A stretch of DNA of 64,000 bases from Vibrio sp. ED004 (GTDB lineage Bacteria; Pseudomonadota; Gammaproteobacteria; Enterobacterales; Vibrionaceae): contig NZ_CP066149.1 in the NCBI RefSeq assembly GCF_023206395.1, positions 558,001-622,000 of the forward strand, written 5' to 3'. The notes beneath the pieces are model-generated. The model had not been told where the DNA came from. It searched no databases and saw only the letters and a list, made by a program, of their open reading frames with translations. The position numbers and the translations under genes are program-made. Each line of letters opens with the position of its first letter. Within the stretch, counting starts at the first letter, position 1. Of the stretch, positions 1 to 10,018 are shown in pieces.

Positions 1-2
1 AG

Positions 3-1967
3 TTGCTTGAAGAGTTTGGCTACAAAGCCGATAAAAAGCTGCCGCGTTTGATTTTGGGCGGTCCTATGATGGGCTTCACCTTGCCACATGCCAATGTGCC
101 AATCACTAAAACGTCGAACTGTATTTTAGCGCCAACGCGTCGTGAGATTTCTCCAAGCACTTACGAAATGGAATGTATTCGATGCAGTGCTTGTGCCGAA
201 GCTTGTCCTGCCTCTCTACTGCCTCAACAGCTGCAATGGCACGCGAAAGCCAATGAGCTGGACAAGTGCGAAGAGCTAAATATTAAAGACTGTATTGAAT
301 GTGGTGCTTGTGCGTTTGTGTGTCCAAGTGAAATTCCTCTTGTTCAGTACTATCGCCAAGCGAAAGCCGAAATCAAAACAAGAAAAGACGAAGCAACAGC
401 CGCAGAGCGTGCCAAGGTTCGTTTCGAAGAGAAAAACGCTCGTATGGAGCGTGACAAAGCAGAACGCGAAAACCGCTTCAAGAAAGCCGCGGATAACCGT
501 CGTAAAGACATGAAAGCGGCAGACGGTGACGATGCAATTGCTGCTGCGATTGCACGAGTTAAAGCACAAAAAGCAGCTGCTGATCAGGCTCCAAGTGAAG
601 AGCCAACAGTGAAACCTGCGGTAGCGGCTGCAATTGCTAAGGCAAAAGCGAAACAAGCTGCGGCTCAGAAAGCAGACGGTGCTGAACCAGACAACTCTGA
701 GATGTCGAAGCTACGTGAAGAACGTAAGCGTCAAGCTCGAGAGCGCAAAGCACAACAAGCTGCTGCTGACGCTCCAGATGAAAGCTCTGGTGATGGCAAG
801 AAAGATGCTGTTGCTGCCGCTATCGCTCGTGCTAAAGCTAAGAAAGCACAACAAGCGGAATCAGCTTATGATGCTCCAGCAGAAAGTACTGGTGATGCCA
901 AGAAAGACGCCGTTGCTGCTGCGATTGCACGCGCTAAAGCGAAAAAAGCACAACAAGCGGAATCAGCTTCTGACGCTCCAGCTGAAAGCTCTGGCGATGC
1001 CAAGAAAGACGCCGTTGCTGCCGCTATTGCTCGCGCTAAAGCAAAGAAAGCACAGCAAGCAGAATCAGCTTCTGACGCTCCAACTGAAACTACTGGCGAT
1101 GCCAAGAAAGACGCAGTTGCTGCCGCAATAGCTCGCGCTAAAGCGAAGAAAGCTCAGCAAGCGGAATCAGCTATTCAAACAGAAAGTGAAGCTCCAACTG
1201 GAAGCTCTGGCGACGCTAAGAAAGACGCCGTTGCTGCAGCTATCGCTCGTGCTAAAGCGAAGAAAGCTCAACAAGCGGAATCAGCTTCTGATGCTCCTGT
1301 TGAAAGTACTGGTGATGCCAAGAAAGATGCAGTTGCTGCTGCGATTGCACGTGCTAAAGCGAAGAAAGCACAGCAAGCGGAATCGGCTATTCAAACAGAA
1401 AGTGAAGCTCCATCTGGAAGCTCTGGCGATGCTAAAAAAGACGCAGTTGCTGCGGCCATTGCACGCGCTAAAGCGAAGAAAGCTCAGCAAGCAAAACAAG
1501 CTGAGACAGTAGAAACGCCTGAGCCAGTAATTGAAGTTGAAGCTGAAACTCAACAAGATTCAGTCGATCCTAAAAAAGCCGCTGTTGCTGCCGCTATCGC
1601 GCGCGCTAAAGCGAAGAAAGCTCAGCAAGTGAAACAGGCTGAGACAGCAGAAACGCCTGATCCAGTGCTCGAAGTAGTAGCTGATACTCAACCAGAAGCT
1701 GTCGATCCTAAGAAAGCCGCGGTTGCTGCCGCTATCGCACGTGCTAAAGCGAAGAAAGCACAGCAAGCTAAGCAGGTCGAAGCTGAAGAAATCACTCCTG
1801 AAGCCGTGGCTGAACCATTAATTGAAAAAGAGACTGTGGTTGAATCTGAGGCTCAATCAGAACCCGTCGATCCTAAGAAAGCAGCCGTTGCTGCCGCAAT
1901 TGCTCGTGCTAAAGCAAGAAAAGCGCAGCAAGAGCAAGATAAAAAGAACAATGAGGAGAAAGAGTAG
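3..1967 (+). CDS. rsxC: Rnf/Rsx electron transport complex subunit C, 5'-truncated by the window
   Basis: This is the C-terminal part of the peripheral iron-sulfur subunit of the membrane Rnf/Rsx complex, which moves electrons between NADH and ferredoxin-type carriers (in enterics it also resets SoxR). The reading frame is open at the window's left edge, so the true start and the NADH/FMN-binding part lie outside. Two 4Fe-4S motifs of the CxxCxxCxxxCP type are visible near residues 59-70 and 97-108. After them comes a long Ala/Lys-rich tail of about 10 near-identical repeats (entered separately), as is common in Vibrio RsxC but long here. The TAG stop shares its G with the GTG start of rsxD, so translational coupling is likely. 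Identity is secure from the Fe-S motifs and the rsxD-G-E order. Confidence 0.95.
   Translation: MLEEFGYKADKKLPRLILGGPMMGFTLPHANVPITKTSNCILAPTRREISPSTYEMECIRCSACAEACPASLLPQQLQWHAKANELDKCEELNIKDCIECGACAFVCPSEIPLVQYYRQAKAEIKTRKDEATAAERAKVRFEEKNARMERDKAERENRFKKAADNRRKDMKAADGDDAIAAAIARVKAQKAAADQAPSEEPTVKPAVAAAIAKAKAKQAAAQKADGAEPDNSEMSKLREERKRQARERKAQQAAADAPDESSGDGKKDAVAAAIARAKAKKAQQAESAYDAPAESTGDAKKDAVAAAIARAKAKKAQQAESASDAPAESSGDAKKDAVAAAIARAKAKKAQQAESASDAPTETTGDAKKDAVAAAIARAKAKKAQQAESAIQTESEAPTGSSGDAKKDAVAAAIARAKAKKAQQAESASDAPVESTGDAKKDAVAAAIARAKAKKAQQAESAIQTESEAPSGSSGDAKKDAVAAAIARAKAKKAQQAKQAETVETPEPVIEVEAETQQDSVDPKKAAVAAAIARAKAKKAQQVKQAETAETPDPVLEVVADTQPEAVDPKKAAVAAAIARAKAKKAQQAKQVEAEEITPEAVAEPLIEKETVVESEAQSEPVDPKKAAVAAAIARAKARKAQQEQDKKNNEEKE
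792..1932 (+). repeat. Tandem coding repeats in the RsxC tail (10 full copies)
   Basis: Ten copies of a module with core [19 protein letters not shown] are separated by acidic/Ala-Ser linkers. The unit is about 102-114 bp. Copies 1-7 begin DG/DAKKD and copies 8-10 begin DPKKA with longer Glu-rich linkers. Two degenerate copies (cores [12 protein letters not shown] and [12 protein letters not shown]) precede them. Such DNA can change copy number by slippage or recombination. Confidence 0.95.
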
Positions 1968-3013
1968 TGGCCTTCTTTATCGCCAGCTCACCGCACGCAC
2001 ACAATCGTAGAAGCACCCCAGATCTCATGAAATGGGTGGCTATTTGTGCATTGCCAGGTCTACTAGCTCAAACCTACTTCTTTGGATGGGGTACGCTCAT
2101 CCAGTTAGTATTTGCTATCGCACTTGCTGTTACCTTTGAAGCAGCCGTAATGCTGCTAAGAAAACGCCCGCCAGTAATGGCGCTGCGTGATTACAGTGCG
2201 GTTGTGACCGCTTGGCTACTCAGTGTCGCTATTCCTCCGCACTCACCGTGGTGGATTCTAGTGATTGGTATGTTCTTCGCGATTATTATTGCGAAACACT
2301 TATATGGCGGCCTTGGGCAAAACCCATTTAACCCAGCGATGGTGGCTTACGTTGTTTTGCTGATCTCTTTCCCAGTTCAGATGACCAGTTGGAATGCACC
2401 AGCCAGCTTAACGGCAGAAGCAACAAGCTTTGTTGACTCTTTCTTGATGATCTTTACGGGTTTCAATAATGAAGGTTTGTCTCTTCAACAAGCACGCCTT
2501 GGTATTGATGGCACCACAATGGCAACGCCGCTTGATGCATTCAAAACGGCATTAACGGCAGGTAACACAGCGTCTGAAGCTCTGTCTCAACCGCAATTCA
2601 GCTGGCTAGCTGGCGTAGGTTGGGAATGGGTGAACCTTGCTTACCTAGTTGGCGGCTTGGTACTTATCAAGCAACGCGTAATTCAATGGCATATTCCTGT
2701 GGCGTTCATCGGCAGCCTTGCTCTGTTTAGCCTAGTATTCTTAATCCTAACGCCAGGTGAAACCGCCTCTCCAACTATTCACCTATTGTCTGGTGCAACC
2801 ATGCTTGGTGCATTCTTTATTGCAACCGATCCGGTTTCAGCTTCGACGACGGTAAAGGGTCGTTTAGTATTTGGTGCTCTGATTGGCGCATTAGTGTTTA
2901 TTATCCGCAGTTGGGGTGGTTTCCCTGATGGCGTGGCGTTTGCTGTATTGTTAGCCAACATGTGTGTTCCACTGATTGACTACTACACCAAACCTCGTAC
3001 ATACGGCCACTAA
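1967..3013 (+). CDS. rsxD: Rnf/Rsx electron transport complex subunit D
   Basis: Integral membrane subunit of the Rnf/Rsx complex, 348 residues with many hydrophobic helices. The SGAT motif near residue 271, followed by [13 protein letters not shown], matches the conserved site where RnfD carries FMN covalently bound to Thr. The GTG start overlaps the rsxC stop by one base and rsxG follows after 12 bp, so this is a tight operon. Length and motif fit the family. Confidence 0.96.
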   Translation: MAFFIASSPHAHNRRSTPDLMKWVAICALPGLLAQTYFFGWGTLIQLVFAIALAVTFEAAVMLLRKRPPVMALRDYSAVVTAWLLSVAIPPHSPWWILVIGMFFAIIIAKHLYGGLGQNPFNPAMVAYVVLLISFPVQMTSWNAPASLTAEATSFVDSFLMIFTGFNNEGLSLQQARLGIDGTTMATPLDAFKTALTAGNTASEALSQPQFSWLAGVGWEWVNLAYLVGGLVLIKQRVIQWHIPVAFIGSLALFSLVFLILTPGETASPTIHLLSGATMLGAFFIATDPVSASTTVKGRLVFGALIGALVFIIRSWGGFPDGVAFAVLLANMCVPLIDYYTKPRTYGH

Positions 3014-3025
3014 GGAGCGGATACC

Positions 3026-3655
3026 ATGCTAAATGCTATTAAGAAAAACGGCCTTGTACTCGCGATTTTTGCGTGTGCTTCAACAGGTTTGGTCGCGGTG
3101 ACTCACTACCTGACTAAAGATCAAATCAAACAGCAAGAACAGGCTCAACTGCTGTCTGTTCTTAACCAAGTGATCCCACACGATCTTCACGACAACGAAC
3201 TGTTTTCGTCTTGTACTTTGGTTCAAGCAGAAGAACTTGGTACTGAACAAGCGATGCCAGCTTACATCGCTAAACTTAATGGTGAGCCAAGCGCGATTGC
3301 TATCGAAGCGATTGCACCAGACGGCTACAATGGCGCGATTAAAGTCATTGTTGGAATGAAAATCGACGGTACTATTTTAGGTACTCGCGTGCTTTCACAC
3401 CAAGAAACTCCGGGCTTGGGTGATAAAATTGATCTGCGTGTGAGTGATTGGATTCTTTCGTTTGCAGGTAAGCAAGTGACGGATTCTAATCTAGACCGTT
3501 GGAAGGTTCGTAAAGACGGTGGTGACTTCGACCAGTTTACTGGCGCTACTATCACTCCGAGAGCGGTTGTGAAGTCAGTTAAACAAGCGGTTCAGTACGT
3601 TAACCAAAACAACCAAGCATTGCTTGCTCAACCTCTAAATTGTGGTGGTGAATAA
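3026..3655 (+). CDS. rsxG: Rnf/Rsx electron transport complex subunit G
   Basis: 209-residue subunit with one N-terminal membrane anchor (about residues 9-27) and a periplasmic FMN-binding domain. The motif [10 protein letters not shown] near residues 172-181 is the site where RnfG carries FMN phosphoester-linked to Thr. ETPGLGDKI upstream is also conserved in the family. AAGGAG precedes the ATG. The stop TAA shares its last A with the ATG of rsxE. Confidence 0.96.
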   Translation: MLNAIKKNGLVLAIFACASTGLVAVTHYLTKDQIKQQEQAQLLSVLNQVIPHDLHDNELFSSCTLVQAEELGTEQAMPAYIAKLNGEPSAIAIEAIAPDGYNGAIKVIVGMKIDGTILGTRVLSHQETPGLGDKIDLRVSDWILSFAGKQVTDSNLDRWKVRKDGGDFDQFTGATITPRAVVKSVKQAVQYVNQNNQALLAQPLNCGGE

Positions 3656-4347
3656 TGAGTGACCATAAAACACTAATCAAAAATGGCATGTGGGCTAACA
3701 ACCCTGCCCTAGTTCAACTTCTTGGCTTATGTCCTCTGTTGGCTGTATCTTCAACGGTGACCAACGCACTTGGACTGGGTATTGCGACTCTGCTTGTATT
3801 GGTAGGTTCGAACGTTGCTGTTTCTCTGGTTCGTAACCACGTACCAAAAGAAGTGCGTATTCCAGTATTCGTAATGATCATTGCATCACTGGTAACCTGT
3901 GTTCAACTTTTGATGAATGCTTACGCTTATGGCCTGTACCTATCTTTGGGTATCTTTATCCCACTGATCGTAACCAACTGTATCATTATTGGCCGAGCTG
4001 AAGCCTTCGCTTCTAAAAACGAAGTGGTACCTGCTGCTCAAGATGGTTTCTGGATGGGTCTTGGCATGACATCGGTACTGGTTGTACTGGGTGCAATGCG
4101 TGAGGTTATTGGTAACGGTACTCTGTTTGATGGTGCAGACCTGCTTCTTGGTGATTGGGCTTCTGTGTTACGAATTCAGATATTCCAATTTGATAACAGC
4201 TTCTTGCTAGCCCTGCTTCCGCCAGGTGCCTTTATTGGTGTTGGTTTTTTGATTGCGTTGAAAAACATCATCGACAACCAAGCAAAATCTAGACAGCCTA
4301 AACAAGAAAAACCAGTCATTGAACGCGCTCGCGTTACCAATGCTTAA
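3655..4347 (+). CDS. rsxE: Rnf/Rsx electron transport complex subunit E
   Basis: 230-residue polytopic membrane subunit of the Rnf/Rsx complex, related to RsxA and to NqrD/NqrE. It has about six hydrophobic segments and a charged cytoplasmic tail. It contains the family stretch [15 protein letters not shown]. It overlaps rsxG by one base and ends the rsx block, with nth 184 bp downstream, the usual gammaproteobacterial order. Confidence 0.96.
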   Translation: MSDHKTLIKNGMWANNPALVQLLGLCPLLAVSSTVTNALGLGIATLLVLVGSNVAVSLVRNHVPKEVRIPVFVMIIASLVTCVQLLMNAYAYGLYLSLGIFIPLIVTNCIIIGRAEAFASKNEVVPAAQDGFWMGLGMTSVLVVLGAMREVIGNGTLFDGADLLLGDWASVLRIQIFQFDNSFLLALLPPGAFIGVGFLIALKNIIDNQAKSRQPKQEKPVIERARVTNA

Positions 4348-4368
4348 TAAGTTACAGTAGCTTAAACC

Positions 4369-4397
4369 CCTGCTGAGTAGCTCAACCGCTCAGCAGG
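4369..4397 (+). terminator. Hairpin between rsxE and nth
   Basis: A perfect 9-bp stem (CCTGCTGAG / CTCAGCAGG) with an 11-base loop lies 22 bp after rsxE. It is not followed by a T run, so it may be an mRNA-processing or attenuating hairpin rather than a full terminator. Confidence 0.45.
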
Positions 4398-4531
4398 TAA
4401 TTAGATTGACCAAGTACACATAATAATGACGCTCATAAGAGCGCGTAACCGATGATAAAGCCTGAGCATTGAGAGTTTATTGAATACCAACTCCGGAACT
4501 CAAGCCCTAACTATTTGAAAGTAATGTCGCT

Positions 4532-5167
4532 ATGAACAATGTAAAACGAGTAGAAATACTTGAGCGTTTAAGAGAAAACAATCCAAAGCCAGAGACTGAG
4601 CTTAACTGGAACAGCCCTTTCGAGTTGCTGATCGCCGTACTTTTATCAGCACAGGCAACCGATGTCAGTGTCAATAAAGCAACGGATAAGCTTTACCCAG
4701 TGGCTAATACTCCCCAAGCCATTTTCGACCTAGGTGTTGATGGCTTGAAAGAGTACATCAAGACAATCGGCCTATTTAATTCAAAAGCAGAAAACACCAT
4801 TAAAACGTGTCGAATGCTGCTTGATCTACATAACGGTGAAGTTCCGGAAGATCGTGCGGCGCTAGAAGCCCTTCCTGGCGTTGGCCGTAAGACTGCTAAC
4901 GTAGTATTGAATACCGCTTTCGGTTGGCCAACCATTGCCGTTGATACTCACATCTACCGTGTATCAAATCGTACTAAGCTAGCAATGGGTAAAACGGTCG
5001 ACGATGTTGAGGCTAAGCTTCTCAAAGTCATTCCAAAAGAATTCAAATTGGATGTCCACCACTGGCTCATTCTTCATGGACGTTACACCTGTGTCGCGCG
5101 TAAACCACGCTGTGGCAGTTGTATCATTGAAGACCTATGTGAGTTCAAAGAGAAGACCGAAGATTAG
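4532..5167 (+). CDS. nth: Endonuclease III (DNA glycosylase/AP lyase)
   Basis: Base-excision repair enzyme that removes oxidized pyrimidines and cleaves the abasic site. The helix-hairpin-helix is at LPGVGRKTANVVLN (about residues 113-126, with the catalytic Lys in GRKT). The catalytic Asp is in VDTHIYRV. The C-terminal 4Fe-4S cluster is formed by C-x6-C-x2-C-x5-C (starting in CVARKPRC). The 211-residue length is typical, and nth directly after rsxE is the conserved enteric/Vibrio arrangement. Confidence 0.98.
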   Translation: MNNVKRVEILERLRENNPKPETELNWNSPFELLIAVLLSAQATDVSVNKATDKLYPVANTPQAIFDLGVDGLKEYIKTIGLFNSKAENTIKTCRMLLDLHNGEVPEDRAALEALPGVGRKTANVVLNTAFGWPTIAVDTHIYRVSNRTKLAMGKTVDDVEAKLLKVIPKEFKLDVHHWLILHGRYTCVARKPRCGSCIIEDLCEFKEKTED

Positions 5168-5197
5168 TCTTTCCGTTCACAACGATTAATCAATACG

Positions 5198-5222
5198 GCA
5201 GCGCTTAAAGCGCTGCTTTTTA
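5198..5222 (+). terminator. Rho-independent terminator after nth
   Basis: Perfect 9-bp stem GCAGCGCTT / AAGCGCTGC with a one-base centre (the effective loop is larger), followed by TTTTTATTATT. Confidence 0.9.
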
Positions 5223-5292
5223 TTATTACTCTCTAGAAGCCGCCTCTATATCAGTTTTCATTTCTAATTCTGCGTTCCCAAGATAACAGGCA

Positions 5293-5320
5293 TAAAAAAT
5301 CCCGCCTTTTATGGCGGGAT
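5293..5320 (-). terminator. Rho-independent terminator of the Ca2+-ATPase gene
   Basis: On the minus strand an 8-bp stem ATCCCGCC / GGCGGGAT with a 6-base loop is followed by TTTTTTATG. It lies about 25 bp past the ATPase stop codon. Confidence 0.9.
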
Positions 5321-5346
5321 TCAATTATTTAGCTAAGAAGTCTGTC

Positions 5347-8100
5347 TTAGATAAACTTCACTTTAGTCACTTCCTTGATAGCAGATAGAACAAATGTTGG
5401 TACTGCTGCAATGAAGATTAACGATATTAAGTGATCAAACTCTAGTGCTTCTGTGCTGAATACCAGCTGGCCGAAGCTTGTGTAAACAACGCTTAAAGAC
5501 AAGATAGCCGATACTGCCATCGCACCAAGTAAGTAGTGGTTAGTGAACGGATTCTTACGATAAATCGTTGTAAACGTACGTGCATCGAACAAGCTCCAAA
5601 GTTGAGCAAAGATCAGTGTTAAAAACGCAACGGTTTGTGCGTATTGAGCACTGTAACCACCGTCGAGTGCGTAAGAGAATGTCACAAAGCTTAGACCACC
5701 TAATGCGAGACCACGAGTTAGGATACGAGCGCCTAGACCATTAGAGAAGAAGCCTTGGTCACGTTTGCCTGGCTTACGCTCCATGAGATCTTTCTCTTCT
5801 GGCTCAACACCGAGTGCGAGTGCTGGTAGACCATCAGAAACGAGGTTAACCCATAAAATCATTAGTGGAGTTAGCGGAAGTACTACATCTGGTCCCATAA
5901 GTAGGAATGCAAATAGGATTACCGAAACCTCACCCACGTTCGCTGTAAGTGCTTGGCGGATAAACTTACGTAAGTTATCGAAAATTTGACGACCCTGACG
6001 TACCGCCTTCACGATAGTACTGAAGTTATCATCCAACAGGATAAGGTCACCTGAGTCTTTCGCAACAGACGTACCTGTAATACCCATCGCAACACCAATG
6101 TCTGCACGACGCAGTGCTGGCGCATCGTTCACACCGTCACCGGTCATAGAGGCAACTTCGTTGTTCTCTTGCTGCGCTTTTACGATACGCAGCTTGTGCT
6201 CTGGAGTAACACGTGCAAATACTGCAACCTGAGAACAGATAGACAACAGCTTCTCGTCATCCATTTGATCAAGCTCAGTACCCGTTACCACTAGATCATC
6301 TTCGCTACGGATGATTCCGATTTCACGAGCAATCGCTGCTGCCGTAACTGCGTGGTCACCGGTAATCATTACCGTACGAACACCAGCGCTATAACAGCTA
6401 TTTACTGCATCACGCACTTCTGGGCGTGGTGGATCCATGATGCCATAGATACCCAGGATACTGACGTCTTGTTCAAGCTCAGGGAAATCTAACTCTAGCT
6501 CTTCCTCTTTTAATTCACGGAAACCAACGGCAAGTGTACGCAGAGCATCACCACCAAAGGTTTGAATTGCCTCTTCAAAGTTTAAATGAAGATCTTGAGA
6601 CGGTGCAGTATCGAGAGCCAAGTTGCCCGATACTCCACAGCCAAGCGTTGGTACGAAACCACCGTCAACCATGAAGCTAGTTGATTTACCAAGAACAACA
6701 TCTGGCGCGCCTTTCAATGCTAGGAAGTGCTTACCTTGTGGGTCACGAACGATAACAGAAGCCATCTTACGACCAGAATCGAACGGGAACTTCTTAACGA
6801 TTGAGTAGCCTCCCGTTGATAGCATTTCATCTTGTTTAAGACCTGCTTTTGCCGCTGCAACAATTAGTGCACCTTCTGTCGGGTTGCCACGAACCGTCCA
6901 TTTACCATCAGCATTTACATATTCAGCATCATTACAAAGTGTTGCAACTACAAGACCTTTCATCATTGCAGGGCTGTTTGTCGCTTCGACATTGTGACCT
7001 TTGGTAATGAATTCACCCTTTGGATCAAAACCTTTACCTGACACATCCCAGTAACGACCAGACACATCGTACGCTTTCATTACCTGCATTTGGTTTTGTG
7101 TCAGCGTACCTGTTTTATCTGAACAGATAACAGTTGTAGAACCTAGCGTTTCGATTGCCGCTAGCTGTTTAGCCAAAGCATTATTCTTAACCATCTTAGT
7201 CGAGCCCATCGTTAATACGATAGTAACCACCGTTGGCAAACCTTCAGGAATAGCGGCAACCGACAAAGAGATACCTGTTGTTAGAATTTCTAACCATGGC
7301 ATACCGTGGTAAACACCGATAGCACAAACAATAGCAACAACCACAAGAGCAACAACCAATAATGCGAGTGCGATAGTGTCCATACGCTCTTGCATTGGTG
7401 TTTTCGTCTCTTCCGTTTGGTTCATCATATCAGCGATGTGACCAACTTCAGTTTGCATACCTGTGCTTGTTACAACAGCAAGGCCTGTACCCGTAGTCAC
7501 GATTGTTGTCATGAAGCCCATGTTCTTCTGATCGCCAAGACCAAGAGTCTCATCTTCAAGGCGTTCAAACTGCTTATTCACTGGCTCAGATTCACCGGTC
7601 AGCGCTGCCTCATCGACCGTCAGACGGTTTGACTCAAGAATACGAACATCAGCTGGCAGAATATCGCCAGTATTAATTTTAATGATGTCACCAGGAACGA
7701 GGGTTTTCGCTGGAACACTGATCCATTTACCATCTCGCATCACTTCGGCTTCTGGAGCTGCCATTTCTTTTAGCGCTTCCATCCCTTTCTGAGCTTTAAA
7801 CTCCTGCCAGAATGCAATACCAGTATTAATAAGAATAATCACTGCAATAGCGATAGCATCAATGGCGTGGCCAGTAGACCAAGAAACGATTGCACCAACA
7901 GCTAGAATAAAAATCAGTGGGTTTTTATATTGATGAATATACAGTTCCCATGCAGACGTAGACTCTTGTGCTGTCAGCTCGTTGGTACCGTGCTTCTCTA
8001 AGCGTGCATCCGCTTCAGAATTTGATAAACCTGTAGTTTGATCCGCGTTCAGTTCGTTTAGAACATCTGAACTTTGTTGTGTAAACCATTTACTCGTCAT
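5347..8100 (-). CDS. Cation-transporting P-type ATPase (type II, Ca2+-pump-like)
   Basis: A membrane ATPase of the P2A family (SERCA/PacL-like) that probably exports Ca2+. Visible features are an N-terminal cation-ATPase domain, the A-domain TGES motif (ALTGESEPV), the phosphorylation motif DKTGTLT, TM4 with PEGLP, the hinge MTGDGVND, and TM5/TM6 with a VNLVSDGLPALALG stretch. I chose the ATG at 8100 (917 residues) over an open extension to 8181: GGAG lies 7 bases upstream of 8100, and the extension encodes an unrelated-looking leader. Substrate specificity (Ca2+ against Na+ or Mn2+) is inferred from family resemblance only. It stands alone with its own terminator, convergent with nth. Confidence 0.9.
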   Translation of the reverse strand: MTSKWFTQQSSDVLNELNADQTTGLSNSEADARLEKHGTNELTAQESTSAWELYIHQYKNPLIFILAVGAIVSWSTGHAIDAIAIAVIILINTGIAFWQEFKAQKGMEALKEMAAPEAEVMRDGKWISVPAKTLVPGDIIKINTGDILPADVRILESNRLTVDEAALTGESEPVNKQFERLEDETLGLGDQKNMGFMTTIVTTGTGLAVVTSTGMQTEVGHIADMMNQTEETKTPMQERMDTIALALLVVALVVVAIVCAIGVYHGMPWLEILTTGISLSVAAIPEGLPTVVTIVLTMGSTKMVKNNALAKQLAAIETLGSTTVICSDKTGTLTQNQMQVMKAYDVSGRYWDVSGKGFDPKGEFITKGHNVEATNSPAMMKGLVVATLCNDAEYVNADGKWTVRGNPTEGALIVAAAKAGLKQDEMLSTGGYSIVKKFPFDSGRKMASVIVRDPQGKHFLALKGAPDVVLGKSTSFMVDGGFVPTLGCGVSGNLALDTAPSQDLHLNFEEAIQTFGGDALRTLAVGFRELKEEELELDFPELEQDVSILGIYGIMDPPRPEVRDAVNSCYSAGVRTVMITGDHAVTAAAIAREIGIIRSEDDLVVTGTELDQMDDEKLLSICSQVAVFARVTPEHKLRIVKAQQENNEVASMTGDGVNDAPALRRADIGVAMGITGTSVAKDSGDLILLDDNFSTIVKAVRQGRQIFDNLRKFIRQALTANVGEVSVILFAFLLMGPDVVLPLTPLMILWVNLVSDGLPALALGVEPEEKDLMERKPGKRDQGFFSNGLGARILTRGLALGGLSFVTFSYALDGGYSAQYAQTVAFLTLIFAQLWSLFDARTFTTIYRKNPFTNHYLLGAMAVSAILSLSVVYTSFGQLVFSTEALEFDHLISLIFIAAVPTFVLSAIKEVTKVKFI

Positions 8101-8865
8101 TTGAGTACTCCACATCAATGCCTCACATCGAGGCCAATGTAATAAAATAATACTTATTTTTATATGATAAAAAAATCGCACAAATCAAAAATGAATATTT
8201 AGTCGATTTAGTGCGCTTGAAAAACTATATATTAAGGATTCTCTATTTAGCAAAGATCACAAAAAAACACTTGATACACACTTGACAACCACTTTAAAAA
8301 CATAACAATCCAAAATATCAAACATAAAACCAACAATGAAAACTCAACCCATTGTTTAATAAGAGTAAGTACAAAAAATAAACACTCCTTATTACTTCGT
8401 AAAAACCACTGGTTATTGGCGTAATTTATCGAAAATTCCTTAATAACGAAGTAAAACATCGGAATAACCTTTCTATAAACAGGGAGATATTGGCGTAATC
8501 ATAAATTGATAAAATGGAAAGTTAGATGCTAATTGTAAAAATGAAGGCGGTTCAGTAACAAGATGGAGATACAAATCACAATTCAATAACTAAGGCTACT
8601 CTTGGACCTCACGAAAAAGAGCAACACTCAAACGTACTATTTATGCAAAATTTCGAATTAGGCTCTAGTGATGGACAAATTAAGAAGGCCGACGCTCTTA
8701 TCTTTTCTTGTAATACAAATAATAAAGAAGGGAGAGAGGGAGAGTAAGACAGATGATGAGAATAAGAAAATATGACCAAACTTATCATCTCTTTGGTGTT
8801 GCTTATAAGCTTGCTCATATATAGTGCTATAAAAGAAACAACCAATAACAAGCTAGGAGCAAATC
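8101..8865. other. AT-rich intergenic region between the Ca2+-ATPase gene and gloA
   Basis: About 765 bp of AT-rich DNA. Two short minus-strand frames (8247-8459 and 8609-8851) have no good ribosome site and low-complexity composition, and I do not call them. Near 8815-8835 the sequence has TATAGT/TATAAA-type hexamers that could be the gloA promoter -10. The rest shows nothing I can assign. Confidence 0.5.
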
Positions 8866-9282
8866 ATGTCAAACGGTCGTATTTTACACACCATGCTACG
8901 CGTGGGTGATCTAGACAAGTCTATTGAGTTCTATACCAATGTAATGGGCATGCAGCTATTACGTAAGAACGAAAACAAAGAGTACGAATACACACTGGCT
9001 TTCGTTGGCTTTGGCGACGAATCTCAAGGCGCAGTAATTGAGCTGACTTACAACTGGGGCACCACGGAATACGATCTTGGCTCTGCTTTTGGTCACGTTG
9101 CTATCGGTGTTGATGACATCTACACAACTTGTGACGCGATTAAAGCAGCAGGCGGTAACGTGACTCGTGAAGCCGGCCCAGTAAAAGGTGGCTCTACGCA
9201 CATCGCATTCGTTAAAGATCCTGACGGCTACATGATTGAGCTGATTCAGAACAAACAAGCAAGCGCAGGTCTAGAAGGTTAA
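8866..9282 (+). CDS. gloA: Lactoylglutathione lyase (glyoxalase I)
   Basis: Converts the hemithioacetal of methylglyoxal and glutathione to S-lactoylglutathione in the cytosol. It is 138 residues with two beta-alpha-beta-beta-beta vicinal-oxygen-chelate modules. The four metal ligands expected for the Ni/Co-type enzyme are visible: His in ILHTML (residue 8), Glu in VIELTYNWG, His in GHVAIGV and Glu in YMIELIQ. TAGGAGC precedes the ATG. Monocistronic, with a strong terminator downstream. Confidence 0.97.
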   Translation: MSNGRILHTMLRVGDLDKSIEFYTNVMGMQLLRKNENKEYEYTLAFVGFGDESQGAVIELTYNWGTTEYDLGSAFGHVAIGVDDIYTTCDAIKAAGGNVTREAGPVKGGSTHIAFVKDPDGYMIELIQNKQASAGLEG

Positions 9283-9331
9283 TTCCTAAATACCTTTGCA
9301 AGATTAGGCTAGAACGCCTGATGAAATGAAC

Positions 9332-9364
9332 AAAGAAGCGAGCACTATGCTCGCTTCTTTTTTA
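9332..9364 (+). terminator. Rho-independent terminator after gloA
   Basis: Perfect 12-bp stem AAAGAAGCGAGC / GCTCGCTTCTTT with loop ACTAT, followed by more T residues. Confidence 0.93.
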
Positions 9365-9430
9365 TCACTCTCCCCACAATCGATATTCTTTACCAATTAT
9401 TATTAGCAATCTCACTGATGAAACTTTACA

Positions 9431-9449
9431 TGATAATGATTATCATTTA
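9431..9449 (+). promoter_or_regulatory. Fur box upstream of the 9483 gene
   Basis: TGATAATGATTATCATTTA closely matches the classical 19-bp Fur consensus of GATAAT hexamers. It is centred about 43 bp before the start codon, where Fur would block transcription when iron is plentiful. Inferred from sequence match only. Confidence 0.85.
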
Positions 9450-9482
9450 AATTAACCACCTATTGATTAGTGAGGTAATACA

Positions 9483-9917
9483 ATGATTAGCGAATGGGAA
9501 AAACACACGTTACTCGCAGATACGGCATTGCAGCTCGATGATCCTGTACGAAGTATTCTTCACTATCAGCAAGCATTGAACTTAAGCGAAGAGATCACAG
9601 AACGTACCGATATTCAGGCCGATGAACGCTTACTGATTTCAGTGATTTCTTGTCACAATCTTGCGCAATTCTGGCGCTGGGCCGGTGATACTGAGTACGA
9701 ACTTAAGTATCTTCAATTAGCTTCAGAAAAAGTGCTGACTCTGATCCCTCAATGCCCTAACACGCAATGTTCCAGCTTTATCGATTCTATTGGTTGTTGT
9801 AAGAAAGCACTTATCGATTTCATGAAACGCCATCCCAACCCTAAAATTGCTTCTATGGTGGAAAAGATCGATACCGCGACCAATTGTGAAATGATCGCTC
9901 GCTTCCGCTTAAACTAA
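9483..9917 (+). CDS. Small Vibrio protein (DUF2753-like), predicted iron-regulated
   Basis: 144 residues, soluble, without signal peptide or membrane segment. The N-terminal part reads like one or two TPR-type helix pairs (LADTALQLDDPVRSILHYQQALNLSEE). Cysteines cluster near residues 97-110 (CPNTQC followed by GCC). I recognise it as a conserved Vibrionaceae protein probably annotated DUF2753; function is unknown. TGAGG precedes the ATG. The near-consensus Fur box just upstream predicts induction under iron starvation. The gene is single, closed by a long hairpin terminator shared with convergent motY. Confidence 0.75.
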   Translation: MISEWEKHTLLADTALQLDDPVRSILHYQQALNLSEEITERTDIQADERLLISVISCHNLAQFWRWAGDTEYELKYLQLASEKVLTLIPQCPNTQCSSFIDSIGCCKKALIDFMKRHPNPKIASMVEKIDTATNCEMIARFRLN

Positions 9918-9957
9918 GCAAGCTCCTTTCGCAGACGAAACATTTAGCCTGTTGATT

Positions 9958-9998
9958 CAAACTAAAAAGCCCGTCATAACGACGGGCTTTTTAGTTTG
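9958..9998. terminator. Bidirectional terminator between the DUF2753-like gene and motY
   Basis: Perfect 18-bp inverted repeat around loop ATAAC. The core GCCCGTC / GACGGGC is flanked by A and T runs, so it can work as a terminator on both strands. It lies between two converging genes. Confidence 0.93.
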
Positions 9999-10018
9999 AG
10001 CTTTAGATTTTATTGGCG

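Noticed and set aside
792..1932. Repeat array as CRISPR or noncoding satellite
   Set aside because: The repeats keep one open reading frame continuous with the RsxC Fe-S domain, and units are 102-114 bp with related linkers. No CRISPR array was seen anywhere in the window.
8247..8851. Two small minus-strand ORFs between the Ca2+-ATPase gene and gloA
   Set aside because: AT-rich, biased composition, no ribosome sites, no recognisable similarity.
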